Origin: Pseudomonas putida S13.1.2
Lineage (GTDB): Bacteria > Pseudomonadota > Gammaproteobacteria > Pseudomonadales > Pseudomonadaceae
Reading direction: 5' to 3'
Assembly (NCBI RefSeq): GCF_000498395.2
Contig: NZ_CP010979.1
Coordinates: 5,366,501 to 5,430,500 of the forward strand
DNA: 64,000 nt
Part shown: one piece after another, positions 16,230 to 24,206 of the stretch
Position numbering within the stretch: the stretch's first letter is position 1
Layout: each line of letters opens with the position of its first letter
The notes under the pieces: generated by a model
Told to the model about the DNA's origin: nothing
The model's database searches: none
The model's input: only the letters and a program-made list of their open reading frames with translations
Program-made: the position numbers and the translations under genes

Positions 16230-16952
16230 ATGACTGAATCGCACGATACGCCGATCACCCCCGACGGCGAAGCCCGCCCACACCGCCGCATCAAGAGCTT
16301 CGTGATGCGCGCCGGGCGCATGACCGAAGGCCAGCAACGCGGCCTGGACCAGGGCGGCCCGCTGTACATCCTGCCGCTGGCCGACAGCCCGGTGGACTAC
16401 GACCAGGTGTTCGGCCGTTCGGCGCCGCGCACCCTGGAGATCGGCTTCGGCATGGGCCATTCCCTGCTGGAAATGGCGGCTGCCGCGCCTGAGCAGGATT
16501 TTATCGGTGTAGAAGTGCACCGCCCGGGTGTCGGCGCGCTGCTCAACGGCGTACTGACCCAGGGCCTGAAGAACCTGCGGGTGTACGACTGCGATGCCAT
16601 CGAAGTGCTGAACCGCTGCGTGGCGGACAACAGCCTCGACCGCCTGATGCTGTTCTTCCCCGACCCTTGGCACAAGGCGCGCCACCACAAGCGCCGTATC
16701 GTCCAGCTGGAGTTTGCCGAGCTGGTACGTCGCAAGCTCAAGCCCGGTGGCGTGTTCCACATGGCCACCGACTGGGAGCCGTATGCCGAGTACATGCTGG
16801 AAGTGATGAGCGCAGCCCCGGGCTATCGCAACCGTGCGGCCGACGGCACCTACGTGCCACGCCCCGAAGAGCGCCCGATCACCAAGTTCGAACGCCGCGG
16901 CGAGCGGCTTGGGCATGGGGTGTGGGATTTGAAGTTCGAGAAGGTGGATTGA
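16230..16952 (+). CDS. trmB: tRNA (guanine(46)-N(7))-methyltransferase TrmB
   Basis: A 240-residue SAM-dependent enzyme forming m7G46 in tRNA. Diagnostic motifs are [17 protein letters not shown] (SAM loop), [35 protein letters not shown] (the FPDPWxKxRHxKRR block specific to TrmB), and [17 protein letters not shown]. It begins nine bases after thiG and ends before a strong bidirectional terminator. Confidence 0.97.
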
Positions 16953-17001
16953 TCGGCTAATCTGGCCTTTCGATGTGCTGGTGCTTGCAGAAATGCGGGC
17001 G

Positions 17002-17034
17002 AAAAAAAACCGCCTTGAGAAAGGCGGTTTTTTT
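17002..17034. terminator. bidirectional rho-independent terminator after trmB
   Basis: AAAAAAAACCGCC-TTGAGA-AAGGCGGTTTTTTT: a GC stem flanked by A-run and T-run, so it can act in either direction. It ends the thiS-thiG-trmB transcript. Confidence 0.92.
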
Positions 17035-17416
17035 GTGAGCGACAGGACTGAGTATCCTTCGCTCTGGGACCTCACCGAAAACGCCCCCACAGTCAGGGGA
17101 TCATAAGCAGCCAAAAAGGGCGCGTCAACGATCAGAAATATCCAGCATCACGTGTGTCTGCGCGGTTAACAGCTTTGATTGCGCATCCCAATTATCATCG
17201 TGTTGCTCCTGTGGGGAAAAATTCGGTGATGGGTCGGGTAGGAGAAGAATTCTGCTTTCCGGCCCCTTCGACATGGCCTGAGAACCGTGCCGGTAACTGA
17301 CTTCGAAGGGCCATTAACCTGGCCACTTCACCGAAAACGTCCCCAGAGTTTTCGAAGGCATCGAAGTGCCGGTTAGATGCTGGAAGATTGGCCCGCCAAC
17401 ACGGAGGCCAAGGCAT
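17035..17416. other. 382-base non-coding stretch with a 21-base direct repeat
   Basis: No convincing protein gene is seen here. The stretch is less GC-rich than its neighbours and carries a direct repeat, TCACCGAAAACGCCCCCACA at 17072 and TCACCGAAAACGTCCCCAGA at 17328 (19 of 21 positions match including the final G, 256 bases apart). It also carries several TTCGAAGG-type short palindromes at 17266-17360 (GGCCCCTTCGA and TTCGAAGGGCC). It precedes a 36-codon reading frame with a strong ribosome site and could be its promoter or leader, or an antisense RNA locus. A reading frame on the minus strand (17195-17509) lacks a ribosome site and resembles nothing I know. Confidence 0.5.
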
Positions 17417-17527
17417 ATGAAGCGTTTGCTTGATGCGCTGAGCCGCGTCTGGAAGCTCATTCGGATCTTGATTGTGCTCAAGACCGTTCGGGACTTCATG
17501 CGTGACCACTTCGATGATGCCCGTTAA
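17417..17527 (+). CDS. candidate 36-residue cationic amphipathic peptide
   Basis: A short frame beginning MKRLLDALSRVWKLIRILIV and ending in DFMRDHFDDAR. CGGAGG lies 10 bases upstream of the ATG at 17417, and a rho-independent terminator starts 20 bases after the stop, so the frame has a complete expression unit. The middle (WKLIRILIVLKTV) is hydrophobic with spaced Lys and Arg residues, consistent with a membrane-associated helix; the tail is acidic. I do not recognise a family. Small membrane-active peptides of this size include type I toxins, but similarity is only in general character. It could also be a small regulatory protein or a chance frame in an sRNA. Confidence 0.5.
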   Translation: MKRLLDALSRVWKLIRILIVLKTVRDFMRDHFDDAR

Positions 17528-17546
17528 GGGCTAGTCAGGTGGTAGG

Positions 17547-17575
17547 GCTGCCCTGGTTTCCCGGGGCAGCTTTTT
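17547..17575 (+). terminator. rho-independent terminator after the small frame
   Basis: GCTGCCC and GGGCAGC arms around a TGGTTTCCCG loop, followed by five T. It lies between the 36-codon frame and the convergent DUF3392 gene. Confidence 0.85.
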
Positions 17576-17582
17576 GCAACCG

Positions 17583-17909
17583 TTAGCCTCGGCGATCAGC
17601 CACCACACCAATCAACACCAGCACCACCAGCAACACCGGCGCCAGCGCGTAGTTGTTGAACTGTGCCAACCCCTTCACCACCCACGGCGTGGCATAGATC
17701 AGCGCCGCACCGCTGCCGATCATCACCATCAGCGCCATGAACGGCACCCGCAGTGCACCCGCCAGGCCACCCAGGCGTTGTTCGGCCCAGGCTTTCACAT
17801 CGCTGCCGAACAGCACCAGCAGGCAGCCTACCAAGGCCAGGGAAATCTCCGACAGGTTGCCGCGGCTCCAGCGGGAAACCGTCGCGAGCAGATCAAGTAC
17901 CAGATCCAT
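17583..17909 (-). CDS. DUF3392 family membrane protein
   Basis: A 108-residue hydrophobic protein with about three membrane segments (LSEISLALVGCLLVLFGSDV, the VPFMALMVMIGSGAALIYATPW stretch, and YALAPVLLVVLVLIGVV). The sequence LVGCLLVLFGSDVKAW matches my recollection of DUF3392, a family of unknown function in gammaproteobacteria. It lies nine bases downstream of hemW on the same strand and may be the last gene of that transcript. No function can be assigned. Confidence 0.82.
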   Translation of the reverse strand: MDLVLDLLATVSRWSRGNLSEISLALVGCLLVLFGSDVKAWAEQRLGGLAGALRVPFMALMVMIGSGAALIYATPWVVKGLAQFNNYALAPVLLVVLVLIGVVADRRG

Positions 17910-17918
17910 GGGTCATCC

Positions 17919-19094
17919 TTAGGTCAAGAAATACTGCAGCAGGTCATTGAGGAACAACTGGCCCCTTGGCGTGGCTACCAGTCGATCCGGTTCGACCTGT
18001 AAAAGGCCTTTTTGTTCGGCGGCGCGGCGTGCCTCGCGCAGCTGTGCCAGCGGCAAACCGGTGCGCTGGGTGAACAGTTCCGCTTCCACGCCATCGGTAA
18101 GCCGCAAGGCGTTCATCAGGAACTCGAACGGCAGCTCGTCGACCGGCAGCAACTTCTCGCCGGCCTTGAACGGCTTGGCCAGGTTCAGGTAGTCCTTGGG
18201 CAGGCGGGTTTTCCAGGTGCGCAGGATGCGCCCGTCGGCGAAGGTCAGCTTGCCGTGTGCACCGGCACCAATGCCGATGAAGTCGCCAAAGCGCCAGTAG
18301 TTGAGGTTGTGCTGGGCTGCGCGGCCCGCCTGGGCATAGGCCGAGACCTCGTATTGGCGATAGCCGTGCTCGGCCATCAGTGCCTGGCCGGCCTCCTGGA
18401 TATCCCAGAGGATGTCGTCTTCGGGCAGCTCTGGCGGCTGGTTCCAGAACACCGTGTTCGGTTCCACGGTCAGCTGGTACCACGACAGGTGCGTCGGGCC
18501 CAGGTCGATGGCCTGGCGCAGGTCGTCCAGTGCGTCATCCAGAGACTGGTCGGGCAGGCCGTGCATCAGGTCCATGTTGAAGTTGTCGAAGCCGGCAGCA
18601 CGCGCCATGCCGGTAGCACGGACCGCTTCGTCGCCATTGTGGATGCGTCCCAGCGCCTCCAGCTTGGCGGCCTGGAAGCTCTGAACGCCGATGGAGAGGC
18701 GGTTGATGCCGGTTTGCCGGTAGGCCTTGAACTTGTCCTGCTCGAACGTGCCCGGGTTGGCCTCCAGGGTGATTTCGATGTCTGGCGCGAACGGGATGCG
18801 TTGTTCCACGCCGCGCAGCAGCCGGCCCAGGGCATCGGCACTGAACAGGCTGGGCGTACCGCCACCAAAGAAGATCGAGCTGATCGGGCGGCCCTGTACG
18901 GCGGCCAGCTCCTGGTCGAGGTCGTCCAGCAGGGCTGTGACGTACGCGTCTTCCGGCAGTTCAGGCCCGGCAGCGTGGGAGTTGAAGTCGCAGTAAGGGC
19001 ATTTGCGTACGCACCACGGGATGTGGATGTACAGCGCCAGCGGCGGCAGGCTGGTAAAGGCCGCCGCGCCGGGGGAAGACAGCATTTCGATCAT
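17919..19094 (-). CDS. hemW: radical SAM heme chaperone HemW
   Basis: A 391-residue radical SAM protein with the [4Fe-4S] motif C28-V-R-K-C32-P-Y-C35, followed by DFNSHA. The family (YggW) was long annotated as oxygen-independent coproporphyrinogen oxidase, but members lacking the extra HemN cysteine act as heme chaperones. GGGTPSLFS, LEANPGTFEQDKF and GINRLSIGVQSF are conserved blocks. The ATG at 19094 overlaps the rdgB stop by four bases (ATGA), so translation is coupled. A start three codons later is possible. Confidence 0.93.
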   Translation of the reverse strand: MIEMLSSPGAAAFTSLPPLALYIHIPWCVRKCPYCDFNSHAAGPELPEDAYVTALLDDLDQELAAVQGRPISSIFFGGGTPSLFSADALGRLLRGVEQRIPFAPDIEITLEANPGTFEQDKFKAYRQTGINRLSIGVQSFQAAKLEALGRIHNGDEAVRATGMARAAGFDNFNMDLMHGLPDQSLDDALDDLRQAIDLGPTHLSWYQLTVEPNTVFWNQPPELPEDDILWDIQEAGQALMAEHGYRQYEVSAYAQAGRAAQHNLNYWRFGDFIGIGAGAHGKLTFADGRILRTWKTRLPKDYLNLAKPFKAGEKLLPVDELPFEFLMNALRLTDGVEAELFTQRTGLPLAQLREARRAAEQKGLLQVEPDRLVATPRGQLFLNDLLQYFLT

Positions 19095-19687
19095 GCCAGG
19101 CCCAGACGTTGGCGCAGCAGGGCCATGGCACGGGCGCGGTGGCTGAGCTGGTTTTTGTCCACAGGGGCCAGGTCGGCGCTGGAGCAGTTGCGCTCCGGTA
19201 CCCAGAACAGCGGGTCGTAGCCGAAACCGTGCTCGCCGCTAGCCTCGAACAGGATGCTGCCGTGCCACAGGCCTTCGCACAGGATCGGCAGTGGGTCGTC
19301 GGCATGGCGCACCAGCGCCAGGACGCAGACGAACTGCGCGCCGCGCTCGGCCTCGGGCACGTCTTTCAGGGCCTCGAGCAGCTTGGCGTTGTTCGCTGCG
19401 TCACCCTTGCCGTCGGCATAGCGTGCCGAGTAGATGCCCGGCGCACCCCCGAGGAAGTCCACGGCCAGGCCGGAATCGTCGGCCAAGGCGGGTAGGCCGG
19501 AAATACGCGCGGCGTTGCGTGCCTTGAGGATGGCGTTCTCGACGAACGACAGGCCGGTTTCTTCCGGCTCGATCTGGCTGAACTCGCCAATCGAGCGCAG
19601 CTGCACGGACTGGCCAAGCATGGCCTGGAGTTCCTTGAGTTTGCCGGCGTTATGGCTGGCCAATACGAGTTGCTGGAAATTCATCAT
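19091..19687 (-). CDS. rdgB: RdgB/HAM1 XTP/dITP diphosphatase
   Basis: A 198-residue non-canonical purine nucleoside triphosphatase that hydrolyses dITP and XTP to keep them out of nucleic acids. Seen: LASHNAGKLKELQAML (the family's SxNxxK motif), EETGLSFVENAILKARNAAR, ADDSGLAVDFLGGAPGIYSARYA, and GEHGFGYDPLFWVPE. The start is either of two adjacent ATGs (19687 or 19684) that overlap the stop of the upstream DUF4426 gene. It is in the order metX-metW-DUF4426-rdgB-hemW. Confidence 0.96.
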   Translation of the reverse strand: MMNFQQLVLASHNAGKLKELQAMLGQSVQLRSIGEFSQIEPEETGLSFVENAILKARNAARISGLPALADDSGLAVDFLGGAPGIYSARYADGKGDAANNAKLLEALKDVPEAERGAQFVCVLALVRHADDPLPILCEGLWHGSILFEASGEHGFGYDPLFWVPERNCSSADLAPVDKNQLSHRARAMALLRQRLGLA

Positions 19688-20118
19688 TCGCCTGGGAACA
19701 CTTCCTGGTTGAAGCTGAGGGAGTTGCTGATGCCGCCGGTTTCGATGTTCAGGTCGAAGGTGACGGTTTCTGGCTGGTCGATCTTGAACTGGGCGATGTA
19801 GTACACCGCGCCCTGTTCGGTAACCTGCTTGAACGACAGCGGGCTGCTGCGCCCGGTCAGGTCCTTGACCGTGCCGCTGACCACCGCCGTGGCAGGTTTG
19901 TCGGCCTTGAGCACGGCAATGTTGAGCACGCCCTGGTTCTTGCTGCGTACCAGGCCGGTGGCTGCGGCCACCTCGGGTGTAAGCATGCTCGACGTGAATG
20001 CGCTGTAATGCACCGTCACGTTGCCAAACACTTCCTTGCGCTCGGGCCGGGCGGCATCGGCAGCCAGTGCCGGCAATGCCAGGCACAGGCTGATCAGGAA
20101 CAGGGCTAGGCGACGCAT
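19684..20118 (-). CDS. DUF4426 periplasmic protein
   Basis: A 144-residue protein with a signal peptide (MRRLALFLISLCLALPALA, cleavage near ALA/AD). The mature part starts ERKEVFGNVTVHYSAFTSSML and is predicted beta-rich; the motif VHYSAFNSTFL-like is typical of DUF4426. I chose the ATG at 20118 because GGAGGA lies upstream; an in-frame extension to 20202 overlaps metW. The stop overlaps the rdgB start. Its function is unknown, and it is usually found between metW and rdgB in pseudomonads. Confidence 0.9.
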   Translation of the reverse strand: MRRLALFLISLCLALPALAADAARPERKEVFGNVTVHYSAFTSSMLTPEVAAATGLVRSKNQGVLNIAVLKADKPATAVVSGTVKDLTGRSSPLSFKQVTEQGAVYYIAQFKIDQPETVTFDLNIETGGISNSLSFNQEVFPGE

Positions 20119-20140
20119 GGGGCGATTCCTCCGGTGGGCG

Positions 20141-20761
20141 TCAGACAGCCAGCTGGTGCTCTTGCAGGCCGGGGCTGCTGACGCGGTAGATGCCGATCTC
20201 ACCTAGAAGATTAGGCCATAGCCGGCCACCCCACCCGTTGCGGTGCAGGTGGTCGACGGCCAGGCGGTCCAGGACCTTGGCCCTGCGTTCGTGCACCAGC
20301 TCTTCGAAGTCGGCGAAGGTGCAGAAGTGGATGTTCGGCGTGTTGTACCAGGTATACGGCATGAAGTCCGATACCGGCATGCGGCCTTTGGTCGCCAGGT
20401 ACCAGCGGCAGCGCCAGTGGCCGAAGTTGGGGAAGGTGATGATGCACTGGCGGCCCACGCGCAGCATCTCGTCGAGGATGCGGTCGGGGTACTCCACGGC
20501 CTGCAGGGCCTGGGTCATGATCACTACGTCGAAACTGTTGCTGGCGAAGTTGCCCAGGCCCTTGTCCAGGTCCTGCTCGATGACGTTGACGCCCTTGGCC
20601 ACGCAGGCGGCGATGTTGTCGGCGTCGATCTCCAGGCCATAGCCGGTGACCTGTTTGCGGTCACGCAGCGAGGCCAGCAGTTCGCCGCTGCCGCAGCCCA
20701 GGTCGAGTACCCGGCTGCCGGCGGGGATCCAGTCGTGGATGATTTCCAGATCGGCTCTCAT
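20141..20761 (-). CDS. metW: methionine biosynthesis protein MetW
   Basis: A 206-residue class I methyltransferase-fold protein with MRADLEIIHDWIPAGSRVLDLGCGSGELL (SAM loop at about 19-27), VIEQDLDKGLGNFASNSFDVVIMTQALQ, and FPNFGHWRCRWYLATKGRMPVS, all typical of MetW. MetW is needed with MetX for homoserine acylation in several proteobacteria. I chose the ATG at 20761 because of GAGG upstream and usual length; it overlaps the end of metX closely (metX stop at 20769), so the pair is co-translated. Confidence 0.95.
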   Translation of the reverse strand: MRADLEIIHDWIPAGSRVLDLGCGSGELLASLRDRKQVTGYGLEIDADNIAACVAKGVNVIEQDLDKGLGNFASNSFDVVIMTQALQAVEYPDRILDEMLRVGRQCIITFPNFGHWRCRWYLATKGRMPVSDFMPYTWYNTPNIHFCTFADFEELVHERRAKVLDRLAVDHLHRNGWGGRLWPNLLGEIGIYRVSSPGLQEHQLAV

Positions 20762-20768
20762 GCTGTCC

Positions 20769-21908
20769 TCAGATGGCAATGCGGTTCATGTAGTTCGAGA
20801 AACCCTGCATGTAGCGAGGCGTGGGGATCAGGAAGGCATCGTGCCCGTAAGGCGATTCGATCTCCAGGTAGCAGACGTTCTTGCGCGCAGCCATCAGGGC
20901 GTCGACGATCTCGCGCGAGCGGGCCGGCGAGAAGCGCCAGTCGGTGGTGAACGACATGATGCAGTAATCCGCCTTGACGTGAGCCAGGGTGGCAGCCAGA
21001 TCGCCGCCTTGGGCAGCAGCCGGGTCGAAGTAGTCCAGCGCCTTGGTCATCAGCAGGTAGGTGTTGGCGTCGAAACGGCCGGAAAATTCCTCGCCCTGGT
21101 AGCGCAGGTAGCTTTCGACCTGGAACTCGACGCTGTGGAAGTCGTAGTTGAGCTTGTCGCTTTTCAGCTCACGGCCAAATTTTTCACCCATCGAGTCGTC
21201 GGACAGGTAGGTGATGTGGCCGACCATGCGTGCCAGCATCAGGCCGCGCTTGGGAATGACGCCTTGGTCCTGGAACGAACCACCATGGAATTCGGGGTCG
21301 GTGAGGATGGCCTGGCGAGCCACTTCGTTGAAGGCGATGTTCTGCGCCGACAGCTTGGGTGCCGAGGCGATGTCGACGCAGTGGCGCACACGCTCCGGGT
21401 AGCTGATGGTCCATTGCAGTGCCTGCATGCCGCCCAGGCTGCCGCCGACGACAGCGGCCCATTGCTGGATGCCCAGGCGCTCGCCCAGGCGCACCTGGCT
21501 GTGTACCCAGTCCTCCACGGTCAGTACCGGGAAGTCGGCGCCGTAAGGCTTGCCCGTGGCCGGGTTGACGCTGCTGGGGCCGGTGCTGCCGTTGCAGCCG
21601 CCGAGGTTGTTCAGGCTGACCACGAAGAAGCGGTTGGTGTCGATCGGTTTGCCAGGGCCAATGCAGCTGTCCCACCAGCCCGGTTTGCGGTCAGTGGCGG
21701 CATGGTAGCCGGCGGCATGGTGGTGGCCGGACAGGGCATGGCAGATCAGCACCGCGTTGCTCGCGCTGGCGTTCAGGGTGCCATAGGTCTCGTAGACCAG
21801 CTCGTAACTGGCCAGGGAGCGGCCACAAGCCAGTGCCAGCGGTTCATCGAACCGGGCGGTTTGCGGTACTACCAGACCGACGGAATCTTCGGGAAAGACA
21901 GTGGACAT
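20769..21908 (-). CDS. metX: homoserine O-acyltransferase MetX (probably succinyl-CoA specific)
   Basis: A 379-residue alpha/beta hydrolase-fold enzyme for the first committed step of methionine synthesis. The nucleophile is S157 in VVGGSLGGMQALQW; the histidine is H356 in SPYGHDAFL and the aspartate lies in TTDWRFSP. NNLGGCNGSTGPSS is the conserved block near residues 100-113. MetX enzymes of gammaproteobacteria are reported to use succinyl-CoA despite the MetX fold, so homoserine O-succinyltransferase is the likelier activity, but specificity is not readable from what I checked. It is upstream of metW in one leftward unit. No SAM riboswitch was recognised. Confidence 0.95.
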   Translation of the reverse strand: MSTVFPEDSVGLVVPQTARFDEPLALACGRSLASYELVYETYGTLNASASNAVLICHALSGHHHAAGYHAATDRKPGWWDSCIGPGKPIDTNRFFVVSLNNLGGCNGSTGPSSVNPATGKPYGADFPVLTVEDWVHSQVRLGERLGIQQWAAVVGGSLGGMQALQWTISYPERVRHCVDIASAPKLSAQNIAFNEVARQAILTDPEFHGGSFQDQGVIPKRGLMLARMVGHITYLSDDSMGEKFGRELKSDKLNYDFHSVEFQVESYLRYQGEEFSGRFDANTYLLMTKALDYFDPAAAQGGDLAATLAHVKADYCIMSFTTDWRFSPARSREIVDALMAARKNVCYLEIESPYGHDAFLIPTPRYMQGFSNYMNRIAI

Positions 21909-21996
21909 CGACCCTGCTCACGCTTGACGGAGGCGTAAGTCTAAAGAGCGCTACCCCCAGCGGCAAGCAAAGGCTTGCCGCTGGAAGCAACCAGGG

Positions 21997-22587
21997 TCAG
22001 ATCATGCGCCACAGTTCTTGTGGCATGCCCGCGTAGGCGGCCAGCGGGGGCATGACGAACGACTGGAGCACCTGGATCGCCAGGAAGGCGAAGATCGGCG
22101 AGATGTCCATGCCGCCCAGGTTGGGCACGATGCGGCGGAACGGTGCGAGCACCGGCTCGCTGATCTGGTAGGCCAGTTCGGCTGCCGGGTTGTGGCTGTT
22201 GGGGGCGACCCACGAGACGATCACCATGACGATCATCGCCACCCAGAAGATCTTCAGGAACAGCGAAGTGATACCAATGATCGCCCACATCAGCAGGTGC
22301 AGGACATCACCGAAGGTGCCGTAGGTGACCATCAGCACGAAGCCCATCAGCAGGGCCTGGATGATGACCGCCAGCAACAGCGACGAGGTATCCAGCCCGC
22401 CGATGCTGGGGATGATCCGGCGGATCGGCTTGAGCAGCGGCTGCGTGGCGCGCACCGCGAACTGGCACAGCGGGTTATAGAAGTTGGCTTTGACCAGTTG
22501 CAGGACAAAACGCAGCAGGACGATCACCAGGTAGAGGCTGACCAGGGTTTGCACCACGAAGATCGCAGCGCCGGACAGTGCATTCAT
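21997..22587 (-). CDS. yggT: YggT family membrane protein
   Basis: A 196-residue protein with two YggT repeats, each with two membrane helices: VVQTLVSLYLVIVLLRFVLQ, and the second starting LHLLMWAIIGITSLFLKIFW. After each comes PLLKPIRRIIPSIGGLD and PVLAPFRRIVPNLGGMD, the duplicated signature. The family has been linked to osmotic or envelope functions, but its biochemical role is unclear. It starts 10 bases after the proC stop, in the conserved order yggS-proC-yggT. Confidence 0.95.
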   Translation of the reverse strand: MNALSGAAIFVVQTLVSLYLVIVLLRFVLQLVKANFYNPLCQFAVRATQPLLKPIRRIIPSIGGLDTSSLLLAVIIQALLMGFVLMVTYGTFGDVLHLLMWAIIGITSLFLKIFWVAMIVMVIVSWVAPNSHNPAAELAYQISEPVLAPFRRIVPNLGGMDISPIFAFLAIQVLQSFVMPPLAAYAGMPQELWRMI

Positions 22588-22597
22588 CTAAAGCTCC

Positions 22598-23416
22598 TTA
22601 TTTGCCCAGTTGTTCGGCCAGCTCGGCGGAGCGCGTGGCCGCAGCCTGCAGCGCCTGCTCGACGATGGCTTCGAAGCCGCTGGCCTGGAACGACTTGATC
22701 GCAGCTTCGGTGGTGCCGGCGGGCGAAGTGACGCGGCGGCGCAGCTCGGCGGCATCGACATCGCTGGCAACCGCCATGCGGGCAGCACCCAGGGCGGTCT
22801 GCAAGGTCAGCTGGGAAGCGGTTTCACGTGGCAGGCCGAGTTTTTCGCCTGCGGCGGTCATGGCCTCGATCAGCAGGAAGAAGTACGCAGGGCCACTGCC
22901 GGATACAGCGGTCACTGCGTCCAGTTGTTGTTCCTGCTCCAGCCACAGGGCGGTGCCGACGGCCGACAGCAGTTGTTCGGCCTGCTGGCGCTGCTCGTCC
23001 GACACTTCAGCAGTGGCGTACAGGCCGCTTACGCCCTGGCGCAGCAGCGCAGGGGTATTGGGCATGCAGCGCACCACCGGGCGAGTGCCCAGCCAGCTTT
23101 GCAGGCTGGCACAGGTGATGCCGGCGGCGATGGAAACGATCAGCTGGCCATCCTGCAGGTTGGGTTGCAGGGCCTGGCACACGGCTTTCATGACCTGCGG
23201 CTTGACCGCCAGCACGATGACGTCGGCGCCGTCGATGGCCTGGGCGTTGTTCTCGAACGTTTCGATGCCGTGCTCGGCCTGGATGCGGGTGCGGGTCTCG
23301 GCGCCCGGGTCGCTGGCGCGGATCTGCGAGGCGTCCAGGCCCTGGGCACGCAAACCACCGATCAGGCTGGCGGCCATGTTGCCGGCGCCGATAAAGGCAA
23401 TACGTGTCTTGCTCAT
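22598..23416 (-). CDS. proC: pyrroline-5-carboxylate reductase ProC
   Basis: A 272-residue enzyme catalysing the last step of proline synthesis with NAD(P)H. The Rossmann motif is IAFIGAGNMAASLIGGL at about 6-22. VLAVKPQVM, VRCMPNTPALL and AVSGSGPAYFFLLIEAM (about residues 165-182) are typical; the C-terminus has LRRRVTSPAGTTEAAI, the P5CR signature. Length is normal. It stands 38 bases after yggS and 10 bases before yggT. Confidence 0.97.
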   Translation of the reverse strand: MSKTRIAFIGAGNMAASLIGGLRAQGLDASQIRASDPGAETRTRIQAEHGIETFENNAQAIDGADVIVLAVKPQVMKAVCQALQPNLQDGQLIVSIAAGITCASLQSWLGTRPVVRCMPNTPALLRQGVSGLYATAEVSDEQRQQAEQLLSAVGTALWLEQEQQLDAVTAVSGSGPAYFFLLIEAMTAAGEKLGLPRETASQLTLQTALGAARMAVASDVDAAELRRRVTSPAGTTEAAIKSFQASGFEAIVEQALQAAATRSAELAEQLGK

Positions 23417-23454
23417 GTCAGGTCCTTGTGGGGAAGAGTGAGTAAAGCATGGAG

Positions 23455-24141
23455 TCAGTTTTGGCCGTAGTCGCGAGCACCGAAAAGGGCGGTGCCGATG
23501 CGTACCCAGGTCGCACCTTGTGCAATAGCCGCTTCCAGGTCGTGGCTCATGCCCATGGACAGGGTGTCCAGGCCAAGACCCAGGCTTTCCTGCAACTGGC
23601 GCAAGCGGGCGAAGGCAGCTTCCTGTGCAGCGCGGTCGTCGGTGGGCTCGGGGATTGCCATCAGCCCACGCAAGCGCAGGTTGGGCAGCCCGGCAACTGC
23701 CTTGGCCAACGCCGGAAGGTCAGCGGGGGCGCAGCCAGACTTGCTGTCTTCGCCGCTCACGTTCACTTGCAGGCAGAGGTTCAGTGGCGCCAGGCCGGCA
23801 GGGCGCTGCTCGGACAGGCGTTGGGCAATTTTCAGGCGGTCCACGGAATGCACCCAGTCGAAATGCTCGGCGATGGCTTTGGTCTTGTTCGACTGAATGG
23901 GGCCGATGAAGTGCCAGATCAAGGGCAGGTCGCTTAGGGCCTGCTGCTTTGTCAGCGCTTCCTGTAGGTAATTTTCCCCGACATCGCGCACGCCAGCGGC
24001 GTGGATCTCGCGAATGGCGCTGGCGGGCTTGGTCTTGCTCACAGCCAGCAACTGGACGCTGGCCGGATCGCGCCCGGCAGCCTGGGCAGCGCTGGCGATA
24101 CGGGCGGAAATAGCGGAAAGGTTGTCTGCTAGGGTGGACAT
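23455..24141 (-). CDS. yggS: YggS/PLPBP family PLP homeostasis protein
   Basis: A 228-residue single-domain TIM-barrel PLP-binding protein. The PLP lysine lies in LLAVSKTKPASAI (K36 or K38; the first is the usual Schiff-base residue). FGENY-like VGENYLQEAL, WHFIGPIQSNKTK, QVNVSGEDSKSG and LSMGMSHDLEAAIAQGATWVRIGTALFG are family signatures. It regulates free pyridoxal phosphate and amino-acid pools. It is divergent from pilT (65 bases between starts) and heads yggS-proC-yggT. Confidence 0.96.
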   Translation of the reverse strand: MSTLADNLSAISARIASAAQAAGRDPASVQLLAVSKTKPASAIREIHAAGVRDVGENYLQEALTKQQALSDLPLIWHFIGPIQSNKTKAIAEHFDWVHSVDRLKIAQRLSEQRPAGLAPLNLCLQVNVSGEDSKSGCAPADLPALAKAVAGLPNLRLRGLMAIPEPTDDRAAQEAAFARLRQLQESLGLGLDTLSMGMSHDLEAAIAQGATWVRIGTALFGARDYGQN

Positions 24142-24206
24142 GGACGGATGCCGGCGGCTGTAGGGTCTGCGGCATTCTACCTACTTGAAGGCCTTTGGGG
24201 AGTCTC

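Noticed and set aside
17195..17509. A 104-codon minus-strand frame over the small peptide locus
   Set aside because: No ribosome site, no recognisable domain, and proline-rich irregular composition; the plus-strand frame has better signals.
21909..21996. SAM riboswitch near metX
   Set aside because: The region upstream of metX is short, and no SAM-type consensus is visible.
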